10,124 nt of DNA from JAABYT01 sp964194585 (GTDB taxonomy: Bacteria > Pseudomonadota > Gammaproteobacteria > HK1). The notes under the pieces were generated by a model. That model was not told where the DNA came from, ran no database searches, and saw only the letters and a program-made list of their open reading frames with translations. The translations under genes and the position numbers were made by a program. The DNA lies in NCBI GenBank assembly GCA_964194585.1, contig CAXMNG010000290.1, forward strand, positions 1-10,124, given 5' to 3'. Positions 6,960 to 10,124 of the stretch are shown piece by piece; position 1 is the first letter of the stretch, and each line of letters starts with the position of its first letter.

Positions 6960-7232
6960 ATGAATAAAGCAGAGTTGATTGACGCGGTTGCCGATTCCGC
7001 CGATATTTCGAAAGCCGCTGCCGCGCGTTCTGTGGACACGGTGATCGAAGTTATCACCGAGTCCTTGAAGAACGGAAATCCCGTGACCCTGGTCGGATTC
7101 GGTACGTTCAGCTCACGCAGACGCGAGGCCCGGACCGGGCGTAACCCCCGCACCGGTGAACCGATTCAGATAAAAGCATCGAACCTGGCAGTGTTTAAAG
7201 CTGGTAAAGGTTTGAAGGACGCCCTAAACTAA
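6960..7232 (+). CDS. hupB: DNA-binding protein HU, beta type
   Basis: HU is a small dimeric nucleoid protein that bends and compacts DNA and helps replication, recombination and repair. The 90 residues have the family length and fold: a helical N-terminal half (MNKAELIDAVADSADISKAA), the turn GFGTF at 46-50, and the DNA-gripping beta arm with GRNPRTGEPIQI (60-71), in which Pro63 is the residue that intercalates into DNA. The C terminus AVFKAGKGLKDALN is typical. The ribosome-binding site is GAGGGGAAGG just upstream. The place after lon marks it as the hupB-type paralogue by synteny. No terminator separates it from tRNA-Val, 12 bp downstream. Confidence 0.96.
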   Translation: MNKAELIDAVADSADISKAAAARSVDTVIEVITESLKNGNPVTLVGFGTFSSRRREARTGRNPRTGEPIQIKASNLAVFKAGKGLKDALN

Positions 7233-7244
7233 TCGGCTTCCTTC

Positions 7245-7320
7245 GGGTGCTTAGCTCAGCTGGGAGAGCGTCGCCCTTACAAGGCGAAGGTCGGGGGTTC
7301 GAACCCCTCAGCACCCACCA
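7245..7320 (+). tRNA. tRNA-Val, anticodon TAC
   Basis: This is a complete 76-base tRNA. The acceptor strand GGGTGCT (7245-7251) pairs with AGCACCC (7310-7316), and ACCA closes the 3' end. The D arm has TAGCTCAGCTGGGAGAGC. The anticodon stem TCGCC/GGCGA encloses the loop CTTACAA, with TAC at 7278-7280. The T arm is GGGGGTTCGAACCCCT. It begins 12 bp after the hupB stop codon, with no promoter or terminator between them, so co-transcription with hupB followed by RNase processing is likely. Confidence 0.97.
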
Positions 7321-7331
7321 GCGAAGTAGTC

Positions 7332-7408
7332 GGAGTGGTAGTTCAGTTGGTTAGAATACCGGCCTGTCACGCCGGTGGTCGCGGGTTCGAGTCCCGTCCA
7401 CTCCGCCA
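7332..7408 (+). tRNA. tRNA-Asp, anticodon GTC
   Basis: This is a complete 77-base tRNA. GGAGTGG (7332-7338) pairs with CCACTCC (7398-7404), the discriminator is G7405 and CCA is encoded. The anticodon stem CCGGC/GCCGG encloses the loop CTGTCAC, with GTC at 7366-7368. The T arm is GCGGGTTCGAGTCCCGT. The 11-base gap from tRNA-Val indicates one precursor transcript. Confidence 0.97.
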
Positions 7409-7418
7409 TCCGATTTGA

Positions 7419-7448
7419 GACGCGCCCGGTTCGGGCGCGTCGTCGTTT
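7419..7448 (+). terminator. Probable terminator after the tRNA pair
   Basis: GACGCGCCCG (7419-7428) and CGGGCGCGTC (7432-7441) form a perfect 10-bp GC-rich hairpin with a 3-base loop, ten bases after tRNA-Asp. The following GTCGTTT is a poor T run, so termination may be partial and some transcripts may continue into ppiD. Confidence 0.6.
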
Positions 7449-7526
7449 GAAGTCCGAAACCCCGATCCCTGGAGTGGGCCCGACGGTGGCGGAGGGTGTG
7501 GGTTTTTCTCGAGGAGTCGAACCGCC

Positions 7527-9443
7527 ATGCTGATGCAGGCAATTCGCGATCACGCGACGGGATGGATTGCGTGGGTCATCGTCATTCTCATCAGTATCCC
7601 GTTTGCGCTCTGGGGCATAAACGAATACCTGTCGCCCACTTCCAATGTCGCGGTGGCCGTGGTCAACGGCACCGATGTCAGCATCAACGAATTTCAGCGC
7701 ACCTACCAGCGCCGACGTAACCAGCTGCAGTCTTTGCTGGGCGCCAGCTTCGACATCAATCAGTTGGACGAGGGCCGGCTCCGCGAAGGGGCGCTCGACC
7801 AGCTCATCAACGACGAGGTCGTGCTGCAGGCCGCAATCAACGGTGGTATGCGTATCGGTGATCAGCAGCTGGCACACGCGATCCAGTCCCAGGCTGTTTT
7901 TCAGCAGGGCGGCGTTTTTTCCGAGGATCTTTACCAGCTATGGCTACGCAACCAGGGATTCTCGCCGGGTGGCTTCGAGAATGATTTGAAGCGCTCGATG
8001 CTGGCCGAGCAAATTGTCGCCGGCATCGCGACCTCGGCCATCGTCACCGGGCGCGAGCTCGAAAACGCCGTGCGTTTGCAACGTCAGGAACGCGTCGTCG
8101 AGATATTGAAGATCCCGGTGGCACGCTTCAGCGATGTGGAGATCGACGACGCACAAATCAGGACCCACTACGAGTCGAATCAAGCCGACTACGTGTCGCC
8201 GGAGCAAGTGAAGCTCAAGTACATCGAGCTGTCCCGTGACGCCATCGCCGCCGGAGTCCAGGTGGAAGACGATGAGCTGCGTGCGGTCTATGAGCGGCGC
8301 AAGGCGGACTTCGAGACGCCCGAGCAGCGGGACGCGAGTCATATTCTCTTCACCCTCGACGAGGGCGCCGATGAGGCCACAGTGGCGGCGAGCCGCGAGC
8401 GCCTGGAAGCGCTCAAGGGGCAGATCGACAGCGGTGCTTCATTCGAGGAGCTTGCGGCTGAGCACTCCGAGGACCCGGGCTCCGCCAGGCAGGGCGGAAG
8501 CTTAGGCGCCATCGGCCGTGGCGTCATGGATCCGGCCTTCGAAGACACCGTCTTCGAGCTGGCACTGAACGAGGTGAGCGACCCGGTTCGCTCCGCCTTC
8601 GGCTTGCATCTGATCAAGGTCGACGCCATCCACGCGTCGAAGTTGCCGACCTTCGAGGAGGTACGCGACAAGATGCGGGCCGAGTATCAGAACGAAAAGG
8701 CCGAGCGGGCATTCGTCGAGCGTGTGGATACCATGGTCACGCTGGCCTTCGAGAGTCCCGACTCTCTGGAGTCGGTCGCCGACGCCTTGGGACTCACACC
8801 CAGTGTGAGCGACTGGGTGTCGCCCCTGGCCGCGAGCAACAGCGGCATCGGGCGCAATCCGGCGGTGATCGCAGCGGCCTTTAATCCCGATGTGCTGCGG
8901 GACAGTTTCAATAGCGAGCCCATCGAGCTCGACCCATCCCGGGTGATCGTGTTGCGGGTCGCGGAGCACCGACCGAGCAGACAGCAGCCCCTGGACGAGG
9001 TGCAGGAATCCATCCGGCGCACGCTGGCGGCACGGGAAGCGCGAAAACTGGCGGCGGACAGTGGCCGCACGCTGCTGGAACGGCTGCAGAGCGGCGAAGA
9101 CAGGCAAGATGTTGCCGCCCAGGTGGAGCTCGAGTGGTCTGGCGAGACGAAGCTCGGACGCGACTCCCGGAATGCGGATGCGGGCGTGGCGAGCACGGCC
9201 TTTCGCATGATGCGACCGGCGTCCGGGCGAATGGTGTTCGACGGCACCGCCGTTGCCGGCGGTGATTTCGTGATCGTCGGCCTGGCGCGGGTCATCGACG
9301 GTGTCATCGCCAGCGAAGACAAGGAGCAGCGAGACGCGGCCATGCGCAACCTCGAAGTGGAAGCGGGACGCGCCGCCTACGATGCGGTGGTGCAGGCCCT
9401 GCGCGACAGCGCCGAGGTAGTGATCATCCGGGAGAATTTGTAG
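7527..9443 (+). CDS. ppiD: Membrane-anchored periplasmic folding factor PpiD (SurA N-terminal and parvulin domains)
   Basis: PpiD is anchored in the inner membrane and works on proteins leaving the Sec translocon. The 638 residues match the family length (E. coli 623). A short cytoplasmic start with MLMQAIRDHATGW is followed by one membrane segment (about 12-30), then a periplasmic SurA-like chaperone domain (about 41-200). A parvulin (PpiC) domain spans about 268-367, with the marks ASHILF (270-275), GGSLGAIGRG (323-332) and FGLHLIKV (358-365). Both parvulin histidines (272 and 361) are present. The E. coli protein has little isomerase activity, so chaperone action may be the main role. GAGGAG at 7511-7516 lies ten bases before the ATG. 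About 120 bp separate it from tRNA-Asp; I see no clear promoter there. Confidence 0.93.
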   Translation: MLMQAIRDHATGWIAWVIVILISIPFALWGINEYLSPTSNVAVAVVNGTDVSINEFQRTYQRRRNQLQSLLGASFDINQLDEGRLREGALDQLINDEVVLQAAINGGMRIGDQQLAHAIQSQAVFQQGGVFSEDLYQLWLRNQGFSPGGFENDLKRSMLAEQIVAGIATSAIVTGRELENAVRLQRQERVVEILKIPVARFSDVEIDDAQIRTHYESNQADYVSPEQVKLKYIELSRDAIAAGVQVEDDELRAVYERRKADFETPEQRDASHILFTLDEGADEATVAASRERLEALKGQIDSGASFEELAAEHSEDPGSARQGGSLGAIGRGVMDPAFEDTVFELALNEVSDPVRSAFGLHLIKVDAIHASKLPTFEEVRDKMRAEYQNEKAERAFVERVDTMVTLAFESPDSLESVADALGLTPSVSDWVSPLAASNSGIGRNPAVIAAAFNPDVLRDSFNSEPIELDPSRVIVLRVAEHRPSRQQPLDEVQESIRRTLAAREARKLAADSGRTLLERLQSGEDRQDVAAQVELEWSGETKLGRDSRNADAGVASTAFRMMRPASGRMVFDGTAVAGGDFVIVGLARVIDGVIASEDKEQRDAAMRNLEVEAGRAAYDAVVQALRDSAEVVIIRENL

Positions 9444-9452
9444 CGATTAACT

Positions 9453-9488
9453 GGGGGCGGATTAAATAGATCTGTCCCCATTTAATCC
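9453..9488. repeat. Short GGGGACAGATCT-type repeat between convergent ppiD and HNH genes
   Basis: GGATTAAAT (9459-9467) and ATTTAATCC (9480-9488) form a perfect 9-bp inverted repeat with a 12-base loop containing AGATCT. The 19 bases AAATAGATCTGTCCCCATT (9464-9482) are identical to 4082-4100 in the large palindrome, and GGGGGCG (9453-9459) matches the head of its 14-base unit. It fills most of the 44-bp gap between two converging genes and ends on the HNH stop codon, so it could serve as a two-way transcription stop, although neither side has a T run. It is probably a solo member of the same dispersed repeat family. Confidence 0.75.
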
Positions 9489-10054
9489 TAAATTCCCAGC
9501 CGGCTGCCGTTGCGGAAGCGCTTTTTAAGGAACTCCATCTGGTCGGCGAGAATGCGCCGGTTGGACAGGAACAGATACTCGGCGCGGTTCGGTTCGAAGG
9601 GCACCGCCAGGAGAGTCATGTTCGCCTGCTCGGGGCTGCGCGCGCCCTTTGCGTGATTGCAGGACTTGCACGCTGTCACCACGTTTCGCCAGCTGTCCTT
9701 TCCACCCTCGGACAGTGGCCGGATGTGATCCCTGGTCAGCATGTGCTCCGGCAGCTGCTTGCCGCAGTAGAGGCAAATCTGGCCGTCGCGCAGAAACAGC
9801 TCCCGATTCGACAACGGTGGCACCAGGTTGCCGGATTTGGCATGGCGCGAGCGCCCCTTGACCGCGATGATCGAGTTGACCGTGATGCTGGAGCGCTTGC
9901 CGCTGACACGGTTGTGGCCGCCGCGGAAGGTGAACGACAGATCGCCGGCGTTCCACGCAATCATGGACTTGAAATCGAGCAATACGGCCTCGCGCCACGG
10001 TATCCAGCGTAGTGGTTGACCGGTTATGTCGAGACGAAGTATCAAGGGTGTCAT
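9488..10054 (-). CDS. HNH endonuclease family protein, chromosomal conserved type
   Basis: The 188-residue protein carries a zinc-type HNH module: Cys94 and Cys97 (ICLYCG), Asp109-His110 (TRDHIRPLSEGGKD), Asn124 (WRNVVTAC), Cys129 and Cys132, then CNHAKG. The four cysteines would hold a structural zinc, and the His and Asn would act at the beta-beta-alpha metal site, as in HNH nucleases. The N-terminal 80 residues (IPWREAVLLDF, RSSITVNSIIAVKG) and the tail (FEPNRAEYLFLSNRRILADQMEFL) are features I recall from a widespread single-gene proteobacterial family with no established role. There is no partner methylase, intron or phage packaging gene nearby, so restriction, homing or terminase roles are not supported by context. 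It is convergent with ppiD. A weak GTGAG ribosome-binding site precedes the ATG. The family call is firm; the biological role is unknown. Confidence 0.85.
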   Translation of the reverse strand: MTPLILRLDITGQPLRWIPWREAVLLDFKSMIAWNAGDLSFTFRGGHNRVSGKRSSITVNSIIAVKGRSRHAKSGNLVPPLSNRELFLRDGQICLYCGKQLPEHMLTRDHIRPLSEGGKDSWRNVVTACKSCNHAKGARSPEQANMTLLAVPFEPNRAEYLFLSNRRILADQMEFLKKRFRNGSRLGI

Positions 10055-10124
10055 TCGTCGCTCACTTTAGCCGAATTCTGCATGGAAACCGTGTCCAGTA
10101 CCCGGTTTCGAGCCATCGGCTGGC

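Noticed and set aside
10082..10124. Start of a + strand open frame (METVSSTRFRAIGW) running off the right edge
   Set aside because: Only 14 codons are visible, with no clear ribosome-binding site and no recognisable family. Two - strand frames in the same bases also end with stop codons just before the HNH gene, so no call is possible.

Overview
The window is chromosomal DNA of a proteobacterium, most likely a gammaproteobacterium (a betaproteobacterium with the same gene order is not excluded). The evidence is the housekeeping order tRNA-Leu, tig, clpP, clpX, lon, hupB, tRNA-Val, tRNA-Asp, ppiD, together with tRNA genes that encode their own CCA ends, a Lon and ClpX closely similar to the E. 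coli proteins, and GC-rich coding sequence.

Left edge (1 to about 470): this is the end of an integrated element. The first 71 codons of a tyrosine integrase (arm-binding DUF4102-type domain) run leftward off the window. They are followed by a non-coding stretch with nested inverted repeats, then the 3' half of a tRNA-Lys(CTT) gene that lacks its 5' half. That is the usual signature of an att site left when an island inserts into the 3' part of a tRNA gene. The rest of the island, and presumably the reconstituted tRNA-Lys, lie outside the window to the left. A good terminator for the old tRNA-Lys follows at 478-511.

Centre (560 to 6778): tRNA-Leu(TAG), then a proteostasis cluster. Trigger factor (tig) meets nascent chains at the ribosome. 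ClpP and ClpX form the ClpXP protease, and Lon is the second large ATP-dependent protease. The tig, clpP and clpX genes are tightly spaced and probably form one operon. lon is separated by about 400 bp that holds a 143-bp almost perfect palindrome and a candidate heat-shock (sigma-32) promoter.

Right part (6779 to 9443): a strong terminator after lon, then hupB (HU, nucleoid protein), tRNA-Val(TAC) and tRNA-Asp(GTC) with no terminator between them, a GC-rich hairpin, and ppiD, a membrane-anchored periplasmic parvulin-type folding factor. All are read on the + strand.

Right end (9444 to 10124): a short element sharing 19 identical bases with the big palindrome lies between the convergent ends of ppiD and a small HNH-nuclease-like gene on the - strand. 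The last 70 bases hold no gene that can be supported.

No clearly new multi-gene system is visible. The observations most worth follow-up are the 143-bp palindrome and its shorter relative 5.3 kb away (probable REP-like mobile or dispersed repeat), the island boundary with its repeat-rich integrase control region, and the terminator placed just upstream of hupB.
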